Source of the DNA: RGIG8745 sp045576655
GTDB taxonomy: Bacteria; Bacteroidota; Bacteroidia; Bacteroidales; Bacteroidaceae
NCBI GenBank assembly: GCA_045576655.1
Contig: JAZNGW010000036.1
Span: 1-42,811 of the forward strand
Direction: 5' to 3'
DNA: 42,811 nucleotides
Part shown: positions 1-7,494 of the stretch, one piece after another
Numbering within the stretch: the first letter of the stretch is position 1
How the letters are laid out: every line of letters starts with the position of its first letter
The notes under the pieces: model-generated
Databases searched by the model: none
What the model was told of the DNA's origin: nothing
What the model saw: only the letters and a program-made list of their open reading frames with translations
Program-made: the position numbers and the translations under genes

Positions 1-1011
1 TTCGCCCGTAGGTTCTGTTACATACCCAGACACCTCAGCTGTCAGGCTGTCGGTGTTGATATTGTAGGTAAGGTTGCCTATCTCCACGTCTTCCGCATAT
101 TTAGTGATGGCAACGATATTGCCAAACTCGTTCCATGGAGCGGTAGACTTGTATGCTTCCAGTGCTTCCTCCGGAACATGGAGAGTCACCTGGACACTTG
201 AATATGTGTCTTCACATGCCGGAGGTTCGGCTGCATAGCAGTAAATATCGGTCAACGACGTGCTACGATATAAAATGGCAGTATAGCCAATCTCTGTGAC
301 GCCACTACCTATTGTCAGAGTCTTCAATCCGAAACAATCTCTGATAGACTCATCGCCGATAGTCGTCACGCTGTTAGGAATAATCAGATTCTCCAATTTT
401 GACTGCTCATAAAAGGCTCTGAAGCCTATACCTGTCACAGTTTCAGGAATCACCGTGTTCTGGCAACCGGCAATGAGAGTGTTGGTTGCCGTTTCAATGA
501 TGGCGTTGCAGCCACCGCGACTGTCAAATTTCTTGTTGCTGTCGCTTACTGTCATGCTTTCAATGTTGTAGCAACGGATGAAAGCGCATACTCCGATACT
601 ATCGACCTTGGCAGGGATATACAAAGCCGTCAAACTTGAGCAATAACAAAAAGCGCAATCGCCGATGAACGTGACATTCTCGCCTATTGAAACCGTCTCA
701 ATGCCTCTACATTCTTCAAATGCGCTGTGCCCAATAGTCTCAACACTGTTTGGAATCTCCACCGAAGTTATCTCCGCACAACCATAGAAAGCACCGTTGG
801 CGATTGTTTTGACGGAGCAGAGAACACCTTCGAAGTAGACACTTTCAGGTATAACTAAAGCTCCTGTTGGGGCAGAGCCGTAACCAACGACTTCTGCAAT
901 TCCGTCACTCTTCAAGATATTGTATCTCAGACCGCCATATTCCAGGATTGCGGCATTGGCGAATACGGAAAAGAGCACGGACAAAATTAAAAGCAGATTT
1001 TTCTTTATCAT
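1..1011 (-). CDS. BspA-like leucine-rich-repeat secreted protein, partial (C-terminus beyond window)
   Basis: An uninterrupted frame of 337 codons runs from ATG at 1011 (minus) off the left edge. It opens with a signal peptide (MIKKNLLLILSVLFSVFANA) followed by about 220 residues of BspA/LRR_5-type repeats. These show the typical rhythm of I-P-x-S/N-V-x-x-I-G-x-x-A-F followed by Y/C-rich turns, for example IPNSVETIGHSAFEEC and IPNSVTTIGDESIRDC. After that comes a stretch resembling the terminal cap of such proteins (YCYAAEPPACEDTYSSVQVTLHVPEEALEAYKS), and then the start of a second beta-rich block. BspA-like proteins are exported surface or secreted adhesins of oral and gut Bacteroidales; substrate and partners are unknown here. 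The gene is preceded by a long leader with a nested hairpin (1058-1179). The family call is firm, the function is not. Confidence 0.85.
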   Translation of the reverse strand, partial: MIKKNLLLILSVLFSVFANAAILEYGGLRYNILKSDGIAEVVGYGSAPTGALVIPESVYFEGVLCSVKTIANGAFYGCAEITSVEIPNSVETIGHSAFEECRGIETVSIGENVTFIGDCAFCYCSSLTALYIPAKVDSIGVCAFIRCYNIESMTVSDSNKKFDSRGGCNAIIETATNTLIAGCQNTVIPETVTGIGFRAFYEQSKLENLIIPNSVTTIGDESIRDCFGLKTLTIGSGVTEIGYTAILYRSTSLTDIYCYAAEPPACEDTYSSVQVTLHVPEEALEAYKSTAPWNEFGNIVAITKYAEDVEIGNLTYNINTDSLTAEVSGYVTEPTGE

Positions 1012-1057
1012 TTCTTGACTAATAAAGAAAAAGACGTGTAACCATTCTTCGCTTGCT

Positions 1058-1179
1058 ATTGCTTTAGGTTACCGCCAAGTGACCTTTTGTACCAACAAGC
1101 ACGAATAGTTCACGCCTTGCAGCGCGAACTTCCAGTTACTTGTCCTCGGTACAGAATAATTGGCGGTATTCAAAGCAAT
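1058..1179 (-). ncRNA. Nested structured element, candidate leader RNA of the BspA-like gene
   Basis: Five helices nest on one axis: ATTGCTTT 1058-1065 with 1172-1179; 1070-1078 (ACCGCCAA core) with 1160-1168; 1086-1093 with 1148-1155 (TGTACC/GGTACA); 1095-1099 with 1139-1143; and 1107-1115 with 1122-1130 (AGTTC.CGC/GCG.GAACT, one A-C mismatch) closing on a six-base loop. About 37 base pairs in 122 nt is far beyond chance for intergenic DNA. The 3' end of the minus-strand form lies about 47 nt before the BspA-like start codon, so a structured 5' leader is the simplest reading. A plus-strand RNA or a DNA-level palindrome is also possible. It matches no RNA family I recognise. Confidence 0.5.
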
Positions 1180-1371
1180 GAGAACAAGAGCTAAAAGCTC
1201 TATATCAATATGTTCCACTTCATTTCAAAAGAATGGAACGCTTCTTTTTCAGGGTTGATAATGTTTTTAACAGTTCTAACTCTTCGGCCGCTCAGCAAGC
1301 GACTCGCGAAAAAACGTTCTCTTTCTTGTCTTTAATTCATAGGCTATACGATATGGTTAGGGGTTAGTATA

Positions 1372-1503
1372 ATGGATTTAATTGTATCTTTTTGTAAAAC
1401 AGGCGCAAGTTATCAAAAATTTTCCTTTCTCGCAAGAAACTCACGGATGATTTTCAAGCGGCAGCCCCACACTCTTCATAAAGAATTGGGCGGGCAGTTT
1501 TGA
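1372..1503 (+). CDS. Possible 43-aa small protein
   Basis: An ATG at 1372 opens a 43-codon frame ending in TGA at 1501-1503, with product beginning MDLIVSFCKTGASYQK and ending HKELGGQF. It lies 53 nt upstream of a strong plus-strand terminator-like hairpin, which otherwise has no plus-strand gene to serve. There is no recognisable domain, no clear promoter and no ribosome-binding site. The segment TCTTTTTGTAAAAYAGG within it recurs at 42677-42693 in non-coding DNA, which argues against coding. Treat as speculative; the transcript may be non-coding. Confidence 0.2.
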   Translation: MDLIVSFCKTGASYQKFSFLARNSRMIFKRQPHTLHKELGGQF

Positions 1504-1555
1504 AACATCAACACTGAAACGTTTGTAATGAAATACTGCAGCGGCAACTAGTTGG

Positions 1556-1600
1556 CGAGGGCTCGTTTGAAAACAAATGAGCCCTCGTTCGCATTTTTTT
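1556..1600 (+). terminator. Intrinsic terminator, plus strand, no obvious upstream gene
   Basis: CGAGGGCTC-G-TTTG (1556-1569) pairs with CAAA-T-GAGCCCTCG (1574-1587), a 14-bp stem with one G-T wobble and an AAAA loop, followed after six bases by seven Ts (1594-1600). On the minus strand no T-run follows. It therefore implies a plus-strand transcript starting somewhere in 1012-1550. Confidence 0.6.
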
Positions 1601-1790
1601 GAGCGCTCGTTTATAAAACGCCAAGCGCTTAAAAAATCTCCCTCAACACAGACAAAAGCGCCTGCAACCCACAGAAAGTTCCAAAATTTGCCCCACTTTT
1701 AACTCCTAAAACAAATTATTTGATTTCCAGGATATTAAAAGTTATTAACAAGGGTGTTGATAATTATTTTGAAAATAATCTGAAAAAAAT

Positions 1791-1811
1791 GTGGGGGATT
1801 GTGGGGGAATG
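1791..1811 (+). promoter_or_regulatory. Candidate MraZ operator (two TGGGG direct repeats, 10-bp spacing)
   Basis: GTGGGGGATT at 1791-1800 is followed directly by GTGGGGGAAT at 1801-1810, so TGGGG starts at 1792 and 1802, exactly one helical turn apart. MraZ is known to bind TGGGN direct repeats spaced by five bases upstream of its own gene in other bacteria. Here the repeats abut a -7-like box (TATTTTTG, 1814-1821), a placement suited to repression. A third repeat is not evident. Confidence 0.6.
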
Positions 1812-1813
1812 AT

Positions 1814-1821
1814 TATTTTTG
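1814..1821 (+). promoter_or_regulatory. Possible -7 box of the dcw operon promoter
   Basis: TATTTTTG matches the Bacteroidetes -7 consensus TAnnTTTG and lies about 31 nt before the mraZ start codon. No TTTG is found 19-21 nt upstream; that place is taken by the MraZ repeats. The assignment is tentative. Confidence 0.35.
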
Positions 1822-1851
1822 TAGTGAAATTTCAAAACAACCACATTTTTA

Positions 1852-2328
1852 ATGCGTTTTATAGGCGATTTTCCGGCAAAGGCCGACGCGAAGGGCAGAG
1901 TGTTTCTTCCGGCGGCGTTCAGGAAAGTTCTGGAAGCGGAGAAGGAGGAAAGGCTCGTTCTGCGCACAGACCTTTTCCAGAAGTGCCTTGTCATCTACCC
2001 CGAAAGCCTGTGGAACGAGATGCTTGACGAGATGCGTTCCCGCCTGAACAGATGGAATGGCGAGCATCAAATGGTTTTACGTCGCTTTGTGGCTGATGCT
2101 GAGATTATTGAACTTGACAGCAACGGCCGTATTCTCTTGAACAAGCGCAAAAAAGACCATGCAGGCATCAAACAGGAGGTAAGATTTCTTGCCGTAGATG
2201 ACAGGATTGAGATTTGGGACAAGGCCGTTTGTGACGAAATGCTGAAGGGCGAGAGTTGCGAAGGCGACCTCGGACAGAGTTTGACCAAACTGATGAGTCC
2301 CGACACATTGTTTAGTGTTGAACATTAG
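1852..2328 (+). CDS. mraZ: MraZ, transcriptional regulator of the dcw cluster
   Basis: The 158-aa product has the two-fold MraZ/AbrB-like architecture. The first SpoVT-AbrB-type half contains DAKGRVFLPAAFRKVL (about residues 12-27), and the second half contains the matching element ELDSNGRILLNK (about residues 87-98). MraZ proteins form ring-shaped oligomers that bind TGGG repeats in front of their own gene and modulate the division/cell-wall operon. Length is typical for the family. It is the first gene of the cluster and ends 12 nt before rsmH. TGGGG repeats lie just upstream, consistent with autoregulation. The ATG at 1852 is the only good start; there is no Shine-Dalgarno sequence, as is usual in this phylum. 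Confidence 0.95.
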   Translation: MRFIGDFPAKADAKGRVFLPAAFRKVLEAEKEERLVLRTDLFQKCLVIYPESLWNEMLDEMRSRLNRWNGEHQMVLRRFVADAEIIELDSNGRILLNKRKKDHAGIKQEVRFLAVDDRIEIWDKAVCDEMLKGESCEGDLGQSLTKLMSPDTLFSVEH

Positions 2329-2340
2329 TAGATTTTGCAG

Positions 2341-3255
2341 ATGAACGGCGAAAACTTGACATACCATGTACCCGTATTGCTACACGAGAGCATCGACGGC
2401 CTTGACATCAAGGACGGCGGTGTGTATGTCGACGTGACCTTCGGCGGCGGCGGGCATAGCAAAGAGATTCTGAAGCGCTTACCCGGAGGGGCACGGCTTT
2501 TCAGCTTCGACCAAGACGCCGACGCGGAGCGCAATATCATAGACGACGAGAAGTTCACTTTCGTACGTAGCAACTTCCGCTATTTGAAGAACTTCATGAG
2601 GTTTCATGGAGTGGAAGGCGTCGACGGCATCTTAGCCGACTTAGGTGTGTCGTCTCACCACTTTGACGACTCTGAGCGAGGTTTTTCGTTCAGGTTTGAC
2701 GGCAATCTGGACATGCGCATGAACCAAAGGGCAGGAAAGACCGCTGCCGACATCATTAACACTTACGAAGAGGAAGCGCTTGCAGACCTCTTCTACCTAT
2801 ACGGCGAACTCAAGAACAGTCGCAAAATAGCATCTGCAATAGTCAGGGCAAGAAGTACAAAAAACCTGCGAAGCATCGAAGACCTGCTCAACATCGTCAA
2901 GCCCTTGTTTGGCAGAGAACGCGAAAAGAAAGAATTGGCAAAAGTGTTTCAAGCCCTACGAATAGAGGTCAACCAAGAGATGGAAGCCCTCAAAGAGATG
3001 CTCATGGCCGCCACAGAGATGCTCAATCCCGGAGGTAGGTTGTCGGTCATAACATACCATTCGCTCGAAGACCGCATCGTCAAGAATATAATGAAGACCG
3101 GCAATTGCGACGGTAAAGAAAACAAAGATTTCTTCGGACGCTCAAGTTCGCCTTTCAGGCTGGTAAACAACAAGGTCATAGTGCCTGATGCCGACGAACA
3201 AGAGCGCAACCCTAGGTCCAGAAGCGCAAAACTGAGAATCGCAGAAAAAATATAA
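2341..3255 (+). CDS. rsmH: 16S rRNA (cytosine1402-N4)-methyltransferase RsmH
   Basis: RsmH (MraW) uses S-adenosylmethionine to methylate N4 of C1402 in the ribosomal P site. The 304-aa product carries the class I methyltransferase glycine loop (VDVTFGGGGHSKEIL, about residues 30-44), then ILADLGVSSHHFDDSERGFSF (about 98-118), and the late motif VITYHSLEDRIVKN near residue 235. Length fits the family (about 300-315). I chose ATG at 2341 because an in-frame TTG at 2335 adds only two residues. The gene lies 12 nt after mraZ, the conserved dcw order. Confidence 0.96.
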   Translation: MNGENLTYHVPVLLHESIDGLDIKDGGVYVDVTFGGGGHSKEILKRLPGGARLFSFDQDADAERNIIDDEKFTFVRSNFRYLKNFMRFHGVEGVDGILADLGVSSHHFDDSERGFSFRFDGNLDMRMNQRAGKTAADIINTYEEEALADLFYLYGELKNSRKIASAIVRARSTKNLRSIEDLLNIVKPLFGREREKKELAKVFQALRIEVNQEMEALKEMLMAATEMLNPGGRLSVITYHSLEDRIVKNIMKTGNCDGKENKDFFGRSSSPFRLVNNKVIVPDADEQERNPRSRSAKLRIAEKI

Positions 3256-3272
3256 GAAGAATTTACAAGTCT

Positions 3273-3289
3273 ACACATTATTATATATA
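3273..3289 (+). repeat. Dispersed 17-nt word ACACATTATTATATATA, copy 1
   Basis: The word lies 8 nt before the ftsL start codon, in the 42-nt rsmH-ftsL gap. Exact copies occur at 19924-19940 (plus) and 34222-34238 (minus), both intergenic. Confidence 0.6.
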
Positions 3290-3297
3290 GCATATAG

Positions 3298-3756
3298 ATG
3301 TCAAAGCAACCACATAACGACGAAGAGTTCGCAAGACCCGCTACTTCTGACAGTACAACTGAGAACGTTCAATTGAATGCAGTAGAGGAGAACGAGGCCA
3401 TTGACGCAATAAACAAATACACCGAAGAGGAGAGCGAGAAGGAGGAAGAAATCTCGTTCAAGTCAATCTTCGGAGGCGACATCCTGAAGAGCCGTTTCAT
3501 GATGAAGCAAATAGTGTGGTTCATGTTCGTGGTTGTGCTTATGATAATCTACACCGCCAACAGATACTCTGCCCAACACGATATCATAAAGATTTCGGAA
3601 CTGAGAGAGGAATTACAGGAAATGAAATACAAGGTGCTGACTCAGTCAAGCGAATTGATGAACAAGACGCGCCAGTCAAACATCGAGCTCTACCTCAAGC
3701 AGACCAACGACAGCACTCTTGTCAACCCTACACATCCGCCATACCTCATTAAGTGA
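3298..3756 (+). CDS. ftsL: FtsL-like cell division protein
   Basis: This 152-aa bitopic protein has an acidic cytoplasmic arm (about residues 1-68, rich in E and D), one transmembrane segment (about residues 72-92, IVWFMFVVVLMIIYTA), and a periplasmic coiled-coil-prone stretch (ISELREELQEMKYKVLTQSSELM). Position between rsmH and ftsI, size and topology match the Bacteroidetes FtsL-like family, which in other bacteria bridges FtsQ/FtsB and FtsWI at the septum. Sequence similarity within this family is weak, so the call rests mainly on topology and synteny. The cytoplasmic arm is longer than in Escherichia coli FtsL. It is followed by a 49-nt spacer of degenerate GTTAAAG units. Confidence 0.85.
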   Translation: MSKQPHNDEEFARPATSDSTTENVQLNAVEENEAIDAINKYTEEESEKEEEISFKSIFGGDILKSRFMMKQIVWFMFVVVLMIIYTANRYSAQHDIIKISELREELQEMKYKVLTQSSELMNKTRQSNIELYLKQTNDSTLVNPTHPPYLIK

Positions 3757-3800
3757 AAGGGTTAAAGGTTAAAAGTTAAAGATTAAGGGTTAAAGTTAAG
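3757..3800 (+). repeat. Degenerate GTTAAA heptad repeats between ftsL and ftsI
   Basis: The whole spacer consists of about six variants of the heptad GTTAAAG. Related strings occur in other gaps of this window: 20844-20885, 22245-22285, 24981-25002, 34710-34742 and 41320-41372 (reverse strand). They look like low-complexity filler typical of this genome, not a regulatory site. Confidence 0.5.
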
Positions 3801-3805
3801 AGCAA

Positions 3806-6001
3806 ATGAAGTTCGAGAAGAAATACATATCAGGCAGATTCATTGTTGTTGTCATCTTGGCAATGCTCATTGGCATGGCCATTTTGGCACGTGCACTCTA
3901 CACCATGACCGCCGGACATGAGCACTGGACTAAGATGGCAAAGGTCTTTGTCATCGACAGCACCAACATCAAGCCCAACAGAGGAAATATCCTCTCATGC
4001 GATGGTTTGCTGATGGCAAGCAGTCTTCCCGACTACAAAATTTACCTCGACTTCAAATCGGGAGGGGCCGACAAGGATCCGGAGATTTACGCAAAGAAGG
4101 ACACTCTCTTCCACGAGAACCTCGATTCCATCTGTGTTGGACTAAGCAAGATTATCCCCGACTGGACTCCCGAAAAGTTCAAGGAACACCTCGAAAAAGG
4201 CTGGAAGAAAGGAAGCCGCTACTACGACGTGACTCCAGGACGGCACCTGTCATACATACAGTTCAACGAGGTGATGAGCCTGCCAATGTTCAACCTGCCC
4301 AACAAGAACGAGAGCGGAGTGTCAATTCTCCCACGCAACAATCGCAAAAAACCGTTCGGATCGCTTGCAAAGCGCACCCTCGGCGAGATGTTCGGAGCAA
4401 AGGATTCAGCGCGTTCGGGAATCGAGTTGGCATACGACTCACTACTAAGGGGCAAACCTGGAAAAGGGCACAAGAAGAAGGTTCGCTCGAACTACACAGA
4501 AATCGTAGACCGCGAACCTGAAAACGGATACGACCTGCTCACCACCATCGACGTAAGCATGCAGGACATCTGCGAAAGCACGCTTCGCGACCAACTGAAG
4601 TTCCTGAATGGCGACATGGGAGTAGTCATTCTTATGGAGACTAAGACCGGCGACATAAAAGCCATCGTCAACCTCATGAGATATGACGACGGCAACTACT
4701 ACGAAGCTGCAAACTTCGCCCTTGCCTCACTCATGGAGCCTGGCTCAACATTCAAGACAGCATCACTACTCGTTGCGCTCGACGATGGAGTCATAACCCC
4801 CGACGACAAAGTCGACGTAGGATGTGGAGTGCTGAAGATGCACGGTTCGTTGATGAAAGACCACAACTGGACCCGAGGAGGTTACAACAAAGCTCTCGAT
4901 GTGACGGAAATAATGATGTACTCTTCTAACGTAGGCACGAGCGTACTCATAGACAACAACTACGGCAGCAACCCGCAGAAGTTCGTCGACGGACTGAAGC
5001 GTATCGGCATAGGCGAACCGCTCAACCTCCCATTCACAGGAATGGCAGATCCGAGAATCCGACAGACCGACAGCAAATACTGGTCGAAGACCTCACTCGC
5101 GTGGATGTCAATCGGATACGAAAACCAAATACCTCCTATATCTACCGCAACGTTCTACAATGCCATAGCCAACGACGGTAAAATGGTAAGGCCTCGTTTC
5201 GTGAAAGGCATCATGAAGGACGGCGAACTCGTCAAAGAATTCCCCGTTGAAGTAATTAAGGAGAAAATTTGCAACGACAAAGCCCTTAAGGATATGCAAA
5301 CAATCCTCGAAAAGGTGGTAAGCATCGGAACCGGAAAGAAAGCAGGCAACAAGCACTTCCCTGTATCGGGCAAGACTGGCACAGCGCAAATTGCGATGGG
5401 AGGAAACTACCGAGGCGGCAACATGTGGTATCTCGTTAGTTTCTGCGGTTACTTCCCGTCGGACAACCCTCAATACACTTGCATGGTGGCAATGCGCAAA
5501 CCTGGTTATCCTGCTTCAGGCGGTACGCACGCTGGTCCAGTATTCTCTGCCATTGCGCAGAAGGTTTACTCGAAAAGACTTGCAACTGACATATCAAAGG
5601 CTCAGGATTCAACCTCATGTCCAATCCCTGACGTAAAGACAGGCGACATGGAGGCCGCACAGGACGTCCTTGAGGAATTTGGGATAAGATCATCATCATC
5701 CAACCCGTCCATCTCATGGCAGACAGCAGAAAACACAGGAAGCAAAATAAACTTCACCCCTGTAACGACCGACGACAACCTCGTTCCTGACGTAACAGGT
5801 ATGGGAGCAAGAGATGCAGTCTTTGCCCTCGAAAGTAAAGGACTTAAAGTGAAGATCAACGGTTATGGGAAAGTGGTAAAGCAGAGTATTCCTGCAGGAA
5901 GAGAAATCCAAGACGGGCAAGAAATATCTATCACTTTCGACCGTAACACGGCTGAAAAGAAAACAACTAATAACGAGCAACATAATTCACACAATATATG
6001 A
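3806..6001 (+). CDS. ftsI: FtsI/PBP3-type peptidoglycan transpeptidase with C-terminal PASTA domain
   Basis: This class B penicillin-binding protein cross-links septal peptidoglycan. The 731-aa product has a short cytoplasmic tail, a membrane anchor (about residues 12-32), a dimerisation/pedestal region starting at NRGNILSCDG (about 58-67), and a transpeptidase domain. The catalytic triad motifs are visible: S314-T-F-K, S373-S-N375 and K523-T-G-T. A PASTA domain follows at about residues 660-720 (LVPDVTGMGARDAVFALESKGLKV), with a more divergent PASTA-like segment before it (IPDVKTGDMEAAQDVL). PASTA tails on FtsI are common in Bacteroidetes and may bind peptidoglycan. Its stop overlaps the murE start (ATGA, 5998-6001), suggesting translational coupling. 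Confidence 0.95.
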   Translation: MKFEKKYISGRFIVVVILAMLIGMAILARALYTMTAGHEHWTKMAKVFVIDSTNIKPNRGNILSCDGLLMASSLPDYKIYLDFKSGGADKDPEIYAKKDTLFHENLDSICVGLSKIIPDWTPEKFKEHLEKGWKKGSRYYDVTPGRHLSYIQFNEVMSLPMFNLPNKNESGVSILPRNNRKKPFGSLAKRTLGEMFGAKDSARSGIELAYDSLLRGKPGKGHKKKVRSNYTEIVDREPENGYDLLTTIDVSMQDICESTLRDQLKFLNGDMGVVILMETKTGDIKAIVNLMRYDDGNYYEAANFALASLMEPGSTFKTASLLVALDDGVITPDDKVDVGCGVLKMHGSLMKDHNWTRGGYNKALDVTEIMMYSSNVGTSVLIDNNYGSNPQKFVDGLKRIGIGEPLNLPFTGMADPRIRQTDSKYWSKTSLAWMSIGYENQIPPISTATFYNAIANDGKMVRPRFVKGIMKDGELVKEFPVEVIKEKICNDKALKDMQTILEKVVSIGTGKKAGNKHFPVSGKTGTAQIAMGGNYRGGNMWYLVSFCGYFPSDNPQYTCMVAMRKPGYPASGGTHAGPVFSAIAQKVYSKRLATDISKAQDSTSCPIPDVKTGDMEAAQDVLEEFGIRSSSSNPSISWQTAENTGSKINFTPVTTDDNLVPDVTGMGARDAVFALESKGLKVKINGYGKVVKQSIPAGREIQDGQEISITFDRNTAEKKTTNNEQHNSHNI

Positions 6002-7449
6002 GACTGTCACAACTGATAATCAATATTAATCACCTCGGTATCACAGGCGAAACCAACAAGGATGTCAAGGGGGTCAACATCGATTCAAGAAAGGTGGTAC
6101 AAGACCACCTATTCATAGCGGTAAGAGGCACTCAGGCCGACGGACATAACTTTATCAGCAAGGCTATTGAGGCTGGCGCCTCTGTCATCGTCTGCGAGGA
6201 GTTACCTGCTGACATCAATCCAGAGGTCACATATATCAAAGTCGAGAACTCCGAAAGCGTAGTGGGACACATCGCTACTGCATTTTACGGGAATCCAACT
6301 CTCAGAATGCAACTCGTCGGAGTGACTGGAACTAACGGAAAAACCACGATAGCAACAGTCCTGTATAACATGTTCCGCAAAATGGGATATAAGGCAGGAC
6401 TCATCTCTACCGTAGTGAACTATATAGACGGCCTGGCCGTTCCTACAGAGCATACCACACCCGACCCTATTACTCTCAACGAACTGCTTGGAAGAATGGC
6501 TGATGCCGGATGCGAATACGCCTTCATGGAGGTAAGTTCGCACTCTGTAGTACAAAACCGCATCGGCGGGCTCAAGTTTGCAGGTGGCATTTTCACCAAC
6601 ATAACTCGCGACCATCTTGATTACCACAAGACTTTCGAGAATTATCTCAAGGCCAAGAAGCAGTTCTTCGACAATCTGCCTGAAGACGCATTCGCAATCA
6701 CAAATGCCGATGACAAGAACGGCATGATTATGGTACAGAACACAAAGGCACGTATCAAGACCTATTCTGTGCGCTCAATGGCAGACTTCAGAGCAAAAAT
6801 CATTGAGTGCCACTTTGAAGGGATGTACCTCGACATCGACGGGCGAGAGGTAGGCGTGCAATTCATCGGCAAGTTCAACGTTTCGAACCTTCTCGCTGTA
6901 TATGGCACAGCATGCATGCTCAGCAAGGACCCTCACGAAGTGCTTGTTGCAATGAGTGCCATGTCGCCAGTGTCAGGACGCTTCGAGGCCCTGCGCTCTC
7001 CAGAGGGTTACACTGCCATCGTTGACTACGCCCACACTCCTGACGCTCTAGAGAATGTACTTAACGCCATTCACGACGTACTTGACGGCAAAGGTGAGGT
7101 CATTACCGTTTGCGGAGCCGGAGGCAACCGCGACAAGGGCAAGCGACCACTAATGGCGCAGGAAGCAGCAAAACAAAGCGACAAAGTCATCATCACAAGC
7201 GACAACCCTAGATTTGAAGAGCCTCAGGATATCATAGACGACATGCTCGCCGGTTTGGATGCCGCACAAATAAAGAAAGTCATAGCCATAGCCGACCGTC
7301 GCGAAGCAATCAAGACAGCCTGCATGCTGGCAAAGAAAAACGACGTCATCCTCATTGCAGGCAAGGGGCACGAAGATTACCAGGAAATCAAGGGCGTGAA
7401 GCACCATTTCGATGACAAGGAAGAAGTGCAGAAAGCCTTCGAGCATTAA
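5998..7449 (+). CDS. murE: UDP-N-acetylmuramoyl-tripeptide synthetase MurE
   Basis: MurE ligates the third stem residue onto UDP-MurNAc-L-Ala-D-Glu in the cytoplasm. The 483-aa product shows the ATP loop G111-T-N-G-K-T116, the Mur-ligase central motif (EVSSHSVVQNRIGG), the carbamylated-lysine region, and D402-N-P-R405. The DNPR tetrad is the signature of the meso-diaminopimelate-adding enzymes, as expected for Gram-negatives. It starts within the ftsI stop codon. No murF follows, although murF sits here in many phyla. Confidence 0.96.
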   Translation: MRLSQLIININHLGITGETNKDVKGVNIDSRKVVQDHLFIAVRGTQADGHNFISKAIEAGASVIVCEELPADINPEVTYIKVENSESVVGHIATAFYGNPTLRMQLVGVTGTNGKTTIATVLYNMFRKMGYKAGLISTVVNYIDGLAVPTEHTTPDPITLNELLGRMADAGCEYAFMEVSSHSVVQNRIGGLKFAGGIFTNITRDHLDYHKTFENYLKAKKQFFDNLPEDAFAITNADDKNGMIMVQNTKARIKTYSVRSMADFRAKIIECHFEGMYLDIDGREVGVQFIGKFNVSNLLAVYGTACMLSKDPHEVLVAMSAMSPVSGRFEALRSPEGYTAIVDYAHTPDALENVLNAIHDVLDGKGEVITVCGAGGNRDKGKRPLMAQEAAKQSDKVIITSDNPRFEEPQDIIDDMLAGLDAAQIKKVIAIADRREAIKTACMLAKKNDVILIAGKGHEDYQEIKGVKHHFDDKEEVQKAFEH

Positions 7450-7494
7450 AACGATTAAAACCGAGCAAAGTAACCAAACAAGATACCGAGTAAT

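Larger units (their letters stand above)
1012..1851. other. Gene-poor intergenic region between the BspA-like gene and mraZ
   Basis: This 840-nt stretch separates two divergent genes. From left to right it holds the nested hairpin at 1058-1179, a small AGAGCT/AGCTCT hairpin at 1187-1201, a possible 43-codon ORF at 1372-1503, a strong plus-strand terminator-like hairpin at 1556-1600, a second hairpin at about 1602-1630 (AGCGCT arms around CGTTT/AAACG), and the mraZ operator and promoter just before 1852. I see no convincing long ORF. Confidence 0.7.

Noticed and set aside
1058..1179. Integron attC site or retron msr-msd for the nested hairpin
   Set aside because: No integrase or reverse transcriptase gene is in the window, and the attC core-site pattern is not convincing.
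1742..1763. TTATTAACA / TGTTGATAA, similar to DnaA boxes, near mraZ
   Set aside because: Both differ from TTATNCACA at the critical C, there are only two, and no dnaA, dnaN or AT-rich unwinding region with 13-mers accompanies them. Not an origin.
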